DNA of 36,036 nucleotides. It comes from Campylobacterales bacterium (GTDB taxonomy: Bacteria; Campylobacterota; Campylobacteria; Campylobacterales; Nitratiruptoraceae). Positions 26,011 through 32,747 of this stretch are shown in pieces (position 1 is the first letter of the stretch; every line of letters begins with the position of its first letter). Both the position numbers and the translations under genes were made by a program. The stretch spans positions 1-36,036 of the forward strand of contig JALWIX010000098.1 in NCBI GenBank assembly GCA_027082175.1, given 5' to 3'. The notes below the pieces were generated by a model that saw nothing but the letters and a program-made list of their open reading frames with translations, had not been told where the DNA came from and did no database searches.

Positions 26011-26487
26011 ATGTATGAAGCTATGAAAACTGAAGAACAACCACAAGAAAAACTCCTTGAGATTATTTTCCTAAATGAAAAAGAAGCCATAAAAGCTAAT
26101 GATTTGCAGGGATTTTTATTCTATTTTAATATGTATTATTTAAAACTTGTAGATGAATATAATATTACTGTTATTGATATTGATATAAACAGTTTAATAG
26201 ATAATAGCAATGATTATACAGATAGTTTTTATTTTTCAAAATCTGATTATATAAAATATTCACGAAAAATATATTCTGAAGAAAATGATTTAAAAATAAC
26301 AAAGCTTGAAAAACATTCACCACTTGAAATTGTATTTGCTGGTTCTATCACGGCATTAGTCATAGCTTTAATATTATCTGGTGGAAAAGTTGAAATTGAT
26401 GTATTTAAAGGAAAATTTAAGGCTACAATTAATCAAAGCCTAGGTAAGTCTCTTAAAGAATTAATTCAAATTTATAAAAATTACTAG
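26011..26487 (+). CDS. Cassette 1: membrane protein of unknown function
   Basis: A 158-residue protein I do not recognise. The first 105 residues are acidic and probably soluble, starting with a helical region (PQEKLLEIIFLNEKEAIK). One membrane segment follows a SPLEIVFAGSITALVIALIL motif (about residues 104-123). The C-terminal 35 residues are amphipathic (GGKVEIDVFKGKFKATINQS) and end in a basic helix (LGKSLKELIQIYKNY). AAGGA lies 8 bases before the ATG. The stop TAG overlaps the R'' box of attC1, as in tightly packed cassettes. Very AT-rich. The layout (soluble sensor-like part plus one TM) would fit a small effector, but there is no direct evidence. Confidence 0.8.
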   Translation: MYEAMKTEEQPQEKLLEIIFLNEKEAIKANDLQGFLFYFNMYYLKLVDEYNITVIDIDINSLIDNSNDYTDSFYFSKSDYIKYSRKIYSEENDLKITKLEKHSPLEIVFAGSITALVIALILSGGKVEIDVFKGKFKATINQSLGKSLKELIQIYKNY

Positions 26488-26554
26488 ATAACAAATCATT
26501 GGAGAGAAATATTTGACCCTGCGGCTCAAATATTTCTCAACTCAACCGTTATGT
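26486..26554 (+). repeat. attC site 1
   Basis: R'' AGATAAC (26486-26492), R' GTTATGT (26548-26554), 69 bases. A perfect 13-bp stem, GAGAAATATTTGA with TCAAATATTTCTC, closes a 9-base loop CCCTGCGGC. It differs from attC3 at only 3 positions inside the boxes. Confidence 0.9.
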
Positions 26555-26582
26555 GTATTTTAGGAGTGGGAAAAAACTGATA

Positions 26583-27779
26583 ATGACACAAGTAGAAAAT
26601 TATAAAGAAATTCTAGAAAGCATATTCAACCAAGAGGTTAATTTTAAAGATTATACACTTGAAAATAATTGTATTGGTGCATTAAATAATCATCGTAATT
26701 TTCATATCTTTAAGGAAAACTTTATAACCCGACTAAATAGAATTAATAAATATTTTTATAATTCTGCACATGTTTTATCTGAAATAATAAATACAGCAAA
26801 ACAAATTGGACAAGTAAGAGGATATAAGTGGGCAGGTCCCTACTCAGAACTTGTTGTATTAGATTACTGGATTCAATTCGAAAATCTTACGAATATAAAA
26901 TATCCAGATAGAGGGAATGTCAATGAGTTTGCTAATAGTATTGCAAAGCAAATTGGTCAACAGGAGATAGATTTAGATATAAGTCTTGATTTGGCCACAA
27001 AAAAGATTTTTACCGATGTGAAATCGTTAATACCAATACATATTGAACTTATAGATAATATCATAGATAAATTAAATGATAGAATAAAAGACAAAAACTA
27101 TTTAATAGCAATAGATAATTTATTTGATGTTGATTATCTTAGAACTAAGAAGGACTTTGTTTATGAATTGCAATCAGGAACCCTGATTGATAAGTTAGAA
27201 GACTGCATAAATAATAAAAAAGCGTTTTATCGACATACTCTCAAGAGTGGAGAAATGGCTGAATTTAGAATTGCTTATCCTCGGCCTGGTTTAAATACAG
27301 TTGTTTCTACTATCAGAACCTTGGAACCATATAAATTAGCGGCCGACTATAAGTATAAGATACTAGACTACTACAATAAACTACTAATTGACGCTCCAAG
27401 TCTGATAACTTTTGTTATAAATCCTTGGTTTAATCAAGAGTTAAACATTTCCTTTGATTTTAAAAATATTTTTTATAGAGCATTAAGTAGGCGGATATTT
27501 ATGGAGTTAACAAAAGACAGTACAGACATGGGAACTATCTATCCGAGCCTTGTTGGTAAAAATCTTAGAATATCTGATGTGGCAAAAAAAGTAACTGGTA
27601 TTATTTTTATCTATGACAATTCTGTAATCAAGACAGGAAAAGATATATATGATGTTTCGATTTTTCTTAACCCAAATTCAACAAATATAAGATTAACAAG
27701 GAGTGACTTTGATATACTTAGTTGGTCATATGGAGTAAAGGGACCTTTTATTGATGATTTTTATTATGATAATTACTAG
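26583..27779 (+). CDS. Cassette 2: unknown protein, possible PD-(D/E)XK nuclease
   Basis: A 398-residue soluble protein of no family I can name with certainty. The frame is open to a GTG at 26553 inside attC1; the ATG at 26583 is the better start. A possible PD-(D/E)XK nuclease core is visible: Glu89 in PYSELVVLDYW, an acidic strand LDISLDL (Asp132/136) and Asp145-Val-Lys147 in KKIFTDVKSLIP, spaced as in restriction-type nucleases. A second conserved-looking region (SLITFVINPWFNQEL, then VTGIIFIYDNS) has strands and aromatic residues. No helicase or methylase partner is adjacent. A defence nuclease is a reasonable guess from the cassette setting. A fold prediction would settle it. Confidence 0.8.
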   Translation: MTQVENYKEILESIFNQEVNFKDYTLENNCIGALNNHRNFHIFKENFITRLNRINKYFYNSAHVLSEIINTAKQIGQVRGYKWAGPYSELVVLDYWIQFENLTNIKYPDRGNVNEFANSIAKQIGQQEIDLDISLDLATKKIFTDVKSLIPIHIELIDNIIDKLNDRIKDKNYLIAIDNLFDVDYLRTKKDFVYELQSGTLIDKLEDCINNKKAFYRHTLKSGEMAEFRIAYPRPGLNTVVSTIRTLEPYKLAADYKYKILDYYNKLLIDAPSLITFVINPWFNQELNISFDFKNIFYRALSRRIFMELTKDSTDMGTIYPSLVGKNLRISDVAKKVTGIIFIYDNSVIKTGKDIYDVSIFLNPNSTNIRLTRSDFDILSWSYGVKGPFIDDFYYDNY

Positions 27780-27788
27780 AAATGAGGC

Positions 27789-27860
27789 ACATAACAAGGC
27801 GCTGCACTGGACCGCTATTCCGCTGCGCTCCATAGCGGCCAGTGAGCTTGGTCGTTATAT
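27789..27860 (+). repeat. attC site 2
   Basis: R'' ACATAAC (27789-27795), R' GTTATAT (27854-27860), 72 bases. The stem ACTGG-CCGCTAT with ATAGCGGCCAGT has one extra unpaired A on the left arm, the typical extrahelical base. It is GC-rich in an AT-rich setting and unrelated to attC1/attC3 in its middle, so this cassette came from a different source. Confidence 0.92.
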
Positions 27861-27882
27861 TAAGGAGAATCAGGAACAATAA

Positions 27883-28389
27883 ATGAAATTAATTGAATAT
27901 ATTAAAGCACATATTTTTGCTGTATCTATAAGTATTTTGGGATTTTTATCTGCAATTGTAACTTTATTTATTGATATAACACAGCTGGTTTCCATTAAAT
28001 GGTTGATTTTTTTGATTTTTATCGCATTGGTCATTATTACAGTATTAATAGGTTTTATTATTGAATTTCTAAAAAACAAAAATAATAGTTACAATATAAA
28101 TCAATTAAAACTAAAAAATTTAAATAAAAAGAGTCCCAAAGGAGAAGTTTTTTTAAATAAATCACAAATCAATTTTGAGTATGGTGATATAGTAAAAGTT
28201 TATTATTTAGATAAAGATAAAATTGAAAGATTTATTGGAATTGGAATTATAGAACATATACAAAAAGAGCAAAGTATATGTCATATAAATTTTCTATTAA
28301 AAGAGGAAACTAATAATAGTATCAGTGAAGTTTATTTTAGTCTTAAAATTAATAAAGATGAATTACAACAGCTAATACAGAAGGATTGA
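27883..28389 (+). CDS. Cassette 3, gene A: two-TM membrane protein with a small beta domain
   Basis: A 168-residue protein with two membrane helices near the start (about residues 10-32 and 37-63). An Asn/Lys-rich linker follows, then a C-terminal beta-rich domain (SQINFEYGDIVKVYYLDKDK, GIGIIEHIQKEQSICHINFLL). AGGA is 7 bases before the ATG. It ends 3 bases before gene B, so the two are translated together. The beta domain has the look of the FlgT_C-like strands of gene B (a generic 'GDIVKV-Y' plus 'G-I-H-I' pattern) but no firm assignment is possible. Function unknown; a membrane anchor for gene B is plausible. Confidence 0.78.
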   Translation: MKLIEYIKAHIFAVSISILGFLSAIVTLFIDITQLVSIKWLIFLIFIALVIITVLIGFIIEFLKNKNNSYNINQLKLKNLNKKSPKGEVFLNKSQINFEYGDIVKVYYLDKDKIERFIGIGIIEHIQKEQSICHINFLLKEETNNSISEVYFSLKINKDELQQLIQKD

Positions 28390-28392
28390 AAA

Positions 28393-28824
28393 ATGGAAGC
28401 AAAAGTAATAAAAATTGTAGATAAATATAAAGTAGCAATTAACAAAGGCTCTATTGATGGAGTATCAAAGGATGATATTTTTATGATTTTTGAAAAAGGA
28501 GAGGAGCTTTTTGACCCTGATACTAAAGAAAGTTTAGGGAATTTAGAAATTCCAAAATTAAGAATGAAAGTTTTTAATATTCAAGAAAAGATAACTTTAC
28601 TTGAAAGTGCGGAGACTGTTATTGAAACAGACAGAAAAATAAAAAGAACCATAAAAAAGTATAGAGATAAGCGCTCTGAATTACTTGGACTCGGTCTTGC
28701 AGCTTATGGTTTAGGAAAAAATAATGATGAAGAGCAAACAATTATTGAAGAAGAACCAAAGGAGAGAACTGTAACAGTTCAAGAAAAAAATATTTCTACT
28801 GGTGATATTGCAAGAAAAATATAA
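28393..28824 (+). CDS. Cassette 3, gene B: FlgT C-terminal-domain-like protein
   Basis: A 143-residue soluble protein. The first 80 residues (AKVIKIVDKYKVAINKGSID, GVSKDDIFMIFEKGEELFDP, ESLGNLEIPKLRMKVFNIQ) match the pattern of FlgT C-terminal domains: a small beta barrel with G-x-x-x-GV-x-x-GD-x-F and DP-x-T-x-x-x-LG. The C-terminal half is charged (RTIKKYRDKRSELL, then a run of acidic residues) with no known motif. No signal peptide. It is the second gene of a two-gene cassette. The TAA stop is inside the attC3 R'' box. Role unknown; flagellar function is unlikely because no flagellar gene is near. Confidence 0.78.
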   Translation: MEAKVIKIVDKYKVAINKGSIDGVSKDDIFMIFEKGEELFDPDTKESLGNLEIPKLRMKVFNIQEKITLLESAETVIETDRKIKRTIKKYRDKRSELLGLGLAAYGLGKNNDEEQTIIEEEPKERTVTVQEKNISTGDIARKI

Positions 28825-28887
28825 CAAATCATTGGAGAGGAATATTTGACCCTGCGGTTCAAATATTTCTCAACTCAATCGTTAGGC
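28819..28887 (+). repeat. attC site 3 (array end)
   Basis: R'' ATATAAC (28819-28825), R' GTTAGGC (28881-28887), 69 bases. The stem GAGGAATATTTGA with TCAAATATTTCTC includes one G-U pair. The R' fits GTTRRRY exactly. Nothing with the matching R'' GCCTAAC is found downstream, so this is the right end of the array. Confidence 0.92.
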
Positions 28888-28995
28888 TAGTGTGAAATAA
28901 AGAAAAAAATATTATGAAACAACCAAAACCGATAGGAAGACAAATTAAAAATAAAACTCTGACCCTGATTGTTTTTAAATAAACTAAAATAGCGA
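28888..28995. other. Spacer after the array
   Basis: About 110 bases with no supported gene. A 22-codon frame (ATG 28914, stop 28980-28982) exists but has no Shine-Dalgarno sequence and no recognisable product. This is probably what followed the original insertion point. Confidence 0.5.
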
Positions 28996-29024
28996 TTGAC
29001 AAACTACATTAAGAAATGTAAAAT
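28996..29024 (+). promoter_or_regulatory. Sigma-70 promoter for the AAA ATPase
   Basis: TTGACA at 28996-29001, TAAAAT at 29019-29024, spacer exactly 17. It lies 31 bases before the ATG. It makes the ATPase independent of cassette transcription. Confidence 0.65.
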
Positions 29025-29055
29025 GTAATTAACAAAATTTATAGGTAAAAATAAA

Positions 29056-30264
29056 ATGAATTTTACAAAATTTTATAATGAACAGTTTGAATTAATAAAA
29101 AAATTAGATTTAAATTTCAAAAGAAGTGTTTATGAATTGTTAGATATAAAAAATAATAAACTAATTGCATTATTGGGGCAAAGAGGTGTTGGAAAAAGCA
29201 CAATGTTGCTTCAAAAACTCAAAGAGTTAAACAATAACAATGCCTTATATATCTCAGTAGACAATCCATACTTTGCAAATGTAAATTTATATGAATTTGC
29301 TAAAAAATTTGAACAATATGGTGGAGAATTTTTATTTATCGATGAAATACATAAATACAGAGATATAGGCTCACATTTAAAAGCAATCTATGATATGACA
29401 AATCTAAAAGTTATAGTGTCTGGTTCTTCACTATTGCAAATTTACAAAGAAGCTGATTTAAGTAGAAGAATATATGAAATAAGAGTTCCTGTAATGTCTT
29501 TTAGGGAATTTTTAGAAGTAAAAGGATATATTTTCAATAAATACCCTCTTGAAGAAATAATTATAAATCATATAGATATAGCAAAAGAGATAGCTTCTAA
29601 AATAAAACCTCTAAAGTATTTCAAAGAATACCTTGAATATGGTTGTTATCCATTTTTTTTAGAAGGGTTAAACTCTTATAAACAGAAACTCTTGAATATA
29701 CTCAATTACATTCTTGAAGTGGATTTACCTTATACATCAAACATTTCATACTCAAATATAGATAAACTAAAAAGATTGCTTTATTTGATTTCCATTTCTG
29801 TTCCGTTTACTCCAAATATTAATGAATTATCTCAAAAAACACAAATTTCAAGGCCATCTTTATTGGAGTATCTCTATTTACTTGAAAAAAGTGAGATATT
29901 AATTAATCTACATTTCAAATCAAGAGGTATTTCAAAACTTCAAAAACCGGATAAAATTTATTTTAACAATACAAATTTAGTTAGAGCAATTGCAGAAAAT
30001 TCAAATATTGGAAATGAAAGAGAAACATTTTTTGTAAATCAAATAAAAAGTTATTTTCTAAATAAAAAAAGTTTTTTTGATGAAGATATTATTTTATCAA
30101 AACAAGGTGATTTTATAGTTAAAGATTTTGTTTTCGAAATAGGCGGTAAAAATAAAACAAAAAAACAGATTAAAGAGATTCAAAATGCTTTTATTGTAAA
30201 AGACGACATCGAAATAGGAGATAATGCTTCTATTCCTCTTTGGATTTTTGGTTTTTTGTATTAA
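29056..30264 (+). CDS. AAA ATPase with DUF4143-type C-terminal domain
   Basis: A 402-residue P-loop ATPase of the AAA_14 / DUF4143 group. Walker A GQRGVGKST is at residues 41-49 and Walker B FLFIDEIHKY at about 92-101. A sensor segment KVIVSGSSLLQI and the arginine pair LSRRIYE follow. Then come a winged-helix-like part (about 255-300, LSQKTQISRPSLLEYLYLLE) and a nuclease-like DUF4143 end (GDFIVKDFVFEIGGKNKTKK: D-x-x-x-E-x-G-x-K), similar to restriction-type folds. Such proteins are common on genomic islands; their role is largely unknown. No attC follows, so it is not a cassette of this array, but it shares the low GC. Confidence 0.88.
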   Translation: MNFTKFYNEQFELIKKLDLNFKRSVYELLDIKNNKLIALLGQRGVGKSTMLLQKLKELNNNNALYISVDNPYFANVNLYEFAKKFEQYGGEFLFIDEIHKYRDIGSHLKAIYDMTNLKVIVSGSSLLQIYKEADLSRRIYEIRVPVMSFREFLEVKGYIFNKYPLEEIIINHIDIAKEIASKIKPLKYFKEYLEYGCYPFFLEGLNSYKQKLLNILNYILEVDLPYTSNISYSNIDKLKRLLYLISISVPFTPNINELSQKTQISRPSLLEYLYLLEKSEILINLHFKSRGISKLQKPDKIYFNNTNLVRAIAENSNIGNERETFFVNQIKSYFLNKKSFFDEDIILSKQGDFIVKDFVFEIGGKNKTKKQIKEIQNAFIVKDDIEIGDNASIPLWIFGFLY

Positions 30265-30346
30265 ACTCGGATGATTAGTACTTACTTTTTTAGAATTTAG
30301 TCATTTAGGCTCCTTAGAAAAGTTAACGATATTGTAAAGAAAAGGT

Positions 30347-30422
30347 TTGACAAAAACTGTCAATTTAAAGATATATTTCGAAATTTTAGATATAGAGATT
30401 TATACTTATGATATAATACGTA
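30347..30422. promoter_or_regulatory. Promoter and possible operator of the RHH/PIN toxin-antitoxin genes
   Basis: A -10 box TATAAT at 30412-30417 overlaps the palindrome ATACGTAT (30415-30422), and a TATAC..GTATA pair frames it; TTGACA-N5-TGTCAA lies further upstream (30347-30363). Ribbon-helix-helix antitoxins usually bind such short palindromes over their own promoter, so this is a likely autoregulation site. Confidence 0.4.
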
Positions 30423-30448
30423 TAGCTTTGTATGTATGGAGGCGATGC

Positions 30449-30688
30449 GTGACGGTTAGGAAAAACTTTTTATTGGATGACGAGATTGCAAAACATTTAG
30501 AAGAAATAGCAAAGAAAGAAAAAACTACTCAGTCGGAGATAATACGTAGATTGATTGAAGAAAAATATCAAGAGTATTTAAAACTTGAAAGACTCAAAGC
30601 ATTTAAAACAATAATACCTGTAGAACCCGGAACTTTGGTTGGCAAAAGTATTCAATCTATAAAAGAGGAGATGGGTCAGGATATATGA
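30449..30688 (+). CDS. Ribbon-helix-helix antitoxin
   Basis: A 79-residue protein. The N-terminal strand VRKNFLLDDEIAKHLEEIAK followed by KEKTTQSEIIRRLIEEKYQE is a MetJ/Arc-type ribbon-helix-helix domain. The C-terminal tail (about residues 50-79) would wrap the toxin. The frame extends upstream, but GTG 30449 with GGAGG 6 bases before it (30438-30442) is the clear start. The stop overlaps the toxin ATG (ATGA). The likely role is DNA-binding antitoxin and repressor of its own operon. Confidence 0.82.
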   Translation: MTVRKNFLLDDEIAKHLEEIAKKEKTTQSEIIRRLIEEKYQEYLKLERLKAFKTIIPVEPGTLVGKSIQSIKEEMGQDI

Positions 30689-31110
30689 GAGTCTTTTTAG
30701 ATGCAAATATTATCTTAGATATATTGGACGTTAAGAGGCCTTTTCATAAATATAGTGTAAAAGTATATGAAGATTTAATTTTAAATCATCAAATATTTAT
30801 CTCTTGCGATTTGATTACTACTGTTTATTATATAAATTCAAAAGTAAACAAAGAGTTTGCTTTATCGAATATTCAAAAAATTATCAAAACATTAAAAATA
30901 GTAGAATTTTCAAATAAGGAAGTTGAAGAAGCTTGTGATTTGATGCTAAAGGATAGTGATTTTAAGGATTTAGAAGATACTCTTCAATATATTATGGCAA
31001 AAAAAATTGGTTGCGACGTAATCTTGTCAAATGATGAAAATTTTGTAAGCAAAGATATAGAAGTTTTAAATAGTAAAGAGTTTTATGATAAGTATGTAGA
31101 TAGAGAGTAA
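30685..31110 (+). CDS. PIN-domain ribonuclease toxin, VapC-like
   Basis: A 141-residue PIN protein with Asp6 (VFLDANIILDILD), Asp42 (SCDLITTVYYINSK), an acidic group DFKDLEDTLQ (Asp95-Asp98) and SNDENF (Asp117). The DFKDLEDTLQ segment recalls the DFEDALQ pattern of one PIN toxin subgroup. It overlaps the RHH antitoxin gene by 4 bases. It belongs to a different PIN subgroup from the toxin at 23935-24357, so the two are not recent duplicates. It ends 43 bases before alr and so closes the right side of the accessory region. Confidence 0.87.
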   Translation: MRVFLDANIILDILDVKRPFHKYSVKVYEDLILNHQIFISCDLITTVYYINSKVNKEFALSNIQKIIKTLKIVEFSNKEVEEACDLMLKDSDFKDLEDTLQYIMAKKIGCDVILSNDENFVSKDIEVLNSKEFYDKYVDRE

Positions 31111-31153
31111 GTTTATATATTTAGTAAAAAATTTATATTTGGAAAATAGATCT

Positions 31154-32173
31154 ATGGGATATATAAAAATCAACAAAAACGCCTTTTTTTATAATTTAGA
31201 GGTTATTATTAAAAAAGCGGGTGATAGAGACAAAGTTGCATTAGTTTTAAAAGATAACGCTTATGGACACGGACTTTTAGAGATAGCTTCGCTATCTAGC
31301 GAGTTCGGTATAAAAAGGGCGGTTGTAAGAAATCTTTTTGAGGCAAAAAGGGTAGAGAGCTTTTTTGATTATATATTGGTATTGGCCGATATGCCGCAAG
31401 AGATTACTCCTTTTCATTTTACGATAAACTCTTTGGAGGATATAAAAAAGTTTCCAAAAGGCTCCAAAGTAGAGTTAAAAGTAGATACGGGAATGCATAG
31501 AAGCGGAATTTTGCCTAAAGAGTTAAAAGAGGCCTTTTTGCTTATAAAAAAACAAAAGCTAGATTTAAAAGGGGTTTTTACTCACTATAGAAGCGCTGAT
31601 GAACTTAGCGGCGAACTTTTTTGGCAACAAAAAAATTTTGAAGATGTAAAAAATGAGTCTTTGAGACTCTGTAAAGAGTTTGGATTTGAAAAACCGCTTT
31701 TTCACTCTTGCAACTCCGCCGCTCTTTTTAGGTTAAACGAGTTTATCGATGATTTTGCGAGAGTGGGAATCGCCGCATACGGCTATCTTGAAATGGATGA
31801 GGTTTTTGATAAACCCGAATTAAAACCTGTTTTATCTTTATGGGCTAAAAGAATAAGCAAAAGAGAACTGAAAAAGGGTGAGAGAGTAGGTTACGGCGGG
31901 GTTTTTGAAGCTGAGAAAGATTTGGTTTTATCAACTTTCGATGTAGGTTATGCGGACGGTTTTTTCAGGCTTGATGGAACAAAAGAGTATATTTTGCCTC
32001 AAGGTTACAAAGTAGCGGGAAAAGTCTCTATGGACAGCATAAGCGTGCTTTGCGATGAAGAGGAGATATGTATCATAAATGATGCAAAAATACCGGCTAG
32101 ATTTTTTGGCACCATCACGTACGAGATACTAGTAAAACTATCCCCTTTTTTAAAAAGAGAGGTTCTCTCTTAG
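31154..32173 (+). CDS. alr: Alanine racemase
   Basis: Interconverts L- and D-alanine with PLP for peptidoglycan synthesis. The PLP lysine is Lys33 in ALVLKDNAYGHG, and the catalytic Tyr is in GERVGYGGVFEAE. Other family segments: KVDTGMHRSGI, HSCNSAA and VSMDSI. At 339 residues it is a compact form usual in Campylobacterota. A TTG at 31139 is in frame, but ATG 31154 gives the standard N-terminus (MGYIKINKNAFFYNLE). The end overlaps the convergent gene at 32150 by 24 bases. It marks the return to housekeeping DNA. Confidence 0.93.
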   Translation: MGYIKINKNAFFYNLEVIIKKAGDRDKVALVLKDNAYGHGLLEIASLSSEFGIKRAVVRNLFEAKRVESFFDYILVLADMPQEITPFHFTINSLEDIKKFPKGSKVELKVDTGMHRSGILPKELKEAFLLIKKQKLDLKGVFTHYRSADELSGELFWQQKNFEDVKNESLRLCKEFGFEKPLFHSCNSAALFRLNEFIDDFARVGIAAYGYLEMDEVFDKPELKPVLSLWAKRISKRELKKGERVGYGGVFEAEKDLVLSTFDVGYADGFFRLDGTKEYILPQGYKVAGKVSMDSISVLCDEEEICIINDAKIPARFFGTITYEILVKLSPFLKREVLS

Positions 32174-32509
32174 ATATACCCCGTCGATTCCCTTTTGTGC
32201 GAAAACCTCTATCTCCCATTCAAAAACGATTTTTACTAAAATTTTGGCATCAAAAAGATATTCGTTTGCTACATCTTGAATCTTTTTTGCCATATCTTTT
32301 TTGACTACAATATAAGCGGCTCCAAAATGGTTTGCAAAAATAGCCTCTTTTATACTATCGACGGCTACGGCAAACGATAGATCGTTGTCATAGCAGTATT
32401 TTATAAGTTCTAAATCGTATCTAAAAAAGAGAGTAGTGTTTGGAGGAGTATTTTTAATATCCTCGATAGTCTCTATTTTGTAAAAATCTTTTTTACTCTT
32501 TATTACCAT
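32150..32509 (-). CDS. Conserved protein of unknown function
   Basis: A 119-residue soluble protein with alternating strands and helices: TTLFFRYDLELIKYCYDNDL, SFAVAVDSIKEAIFANHFGA, AYIVVKKDMAKKIQDVANEY, and an end ending in KGIDGVYLRENLSF. The pattern suggests a small alpha/beta fold. No catalytic motif or membrane segment is seen. It is the last gene of the minus-strand group ribA-rsmG-32523-32150, and its 3' end overlaps alr. I cannot assign a function. Confidence 0.78.
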   Translation of the reverse strand: MVIKSKKDFYKIETIEDIKNTPPNTTLFFRYDLELIKYCYDNDLSFAVAVDSIKEAIFANHFGAAYIVVKKDMAKKIQDVANEYLFDAKILVKIVFEWEIEVFAQKGIDGVYLRENLSF

Positions 32510-32522
32510 TTTAACCTCTTTT

Positions 32523-32747
32523 TTAATTTAGCCCGGCGCACTCTTTGGAGCAGTAATATTTTCCGTTTTTTATAATAGCCTCTTTATTGCTTACGTATGT
32601 TTTGCATTTTGTGCATTCTACCATGATATCTTCATCTATATCTTTTTTTGGAGTCTCTTTTTTGATGTTTTTAATCGGTTTTTGCTTTATAAAAAAGTAG
32701 TAGATTCCAAAAATTACGACTGCTAGTAGCAAAATCTTCATCAACAT
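32523..32747 (-). CDS. Small membrane-anchored zinc-ribbon protein (PP0621-like)
   Basis: A 74-residue protein: an N-terminal membrane helix (about residues 3-19, MKILLLAVVIFGIYYFFI), a Lys-rich linker, then four cysteines in ECTKCKTYV and YYCSKECAG, a small zinc-binding, TRASH-like module. It starts on the base after the rsmG stop, with AAGGA inside the end of rsmG; an alternative ATG lies 6 bases on. Cotranscribed with ribA and rsmG. Function unknown. Confidence 0.82.
   Translation of the reverse strand: MLMKILLLAVVIFGIYYFFIKQKPIKNIKKETPKKDIDEDIMVECTKCKTYVSNKEAIIKNGKYYCSKECAGLN

Larger units (their letters stand above)
25840..28887 (+). mobile_element. Integron gene-cassette array (CALIN-like)
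   Basis: Four attC-like sites and three complete cassettes: 25986-26548, 26549-27854 and 27855-28881, counting from the cut G/TT in each R' box. In every cassette the R'' of its own attC is the reverse complement of its own 5' end: AGATAAC with GTTATCA (6 of 7), CACATAAC with GTTATGTG (8 of 8), AATATAAC with GTTATATT (8 of 8). That is the mark of circular cassettes inserted by an integron integrase. All four genes face the same way and stop at or near their attC. No integrase gene or attI is found in the window. Confidence 0.88.

Noticed and set aside
26553-26582. GTG 26553 as the start of the cassette 2 gene
   Set aside because: It lies inside the R' box of attC1 with no Shine-Dalgarno; the ATG at 26583 after an AGGAG is more natural, though the AGGAG is somewhat far.
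28914-28982. 22-codon reading frame after the array
   Set aside because: No ribosome-binding site, no recognisable family, and chance frames of this size are common.
25489-31138. CRISPR array or tRNA-anchored integration
   Set aside because: The repeated units are attC sites separated by genes, not short regular spacers, and no tRNA gene or tRNA 3' end was seen at either border.
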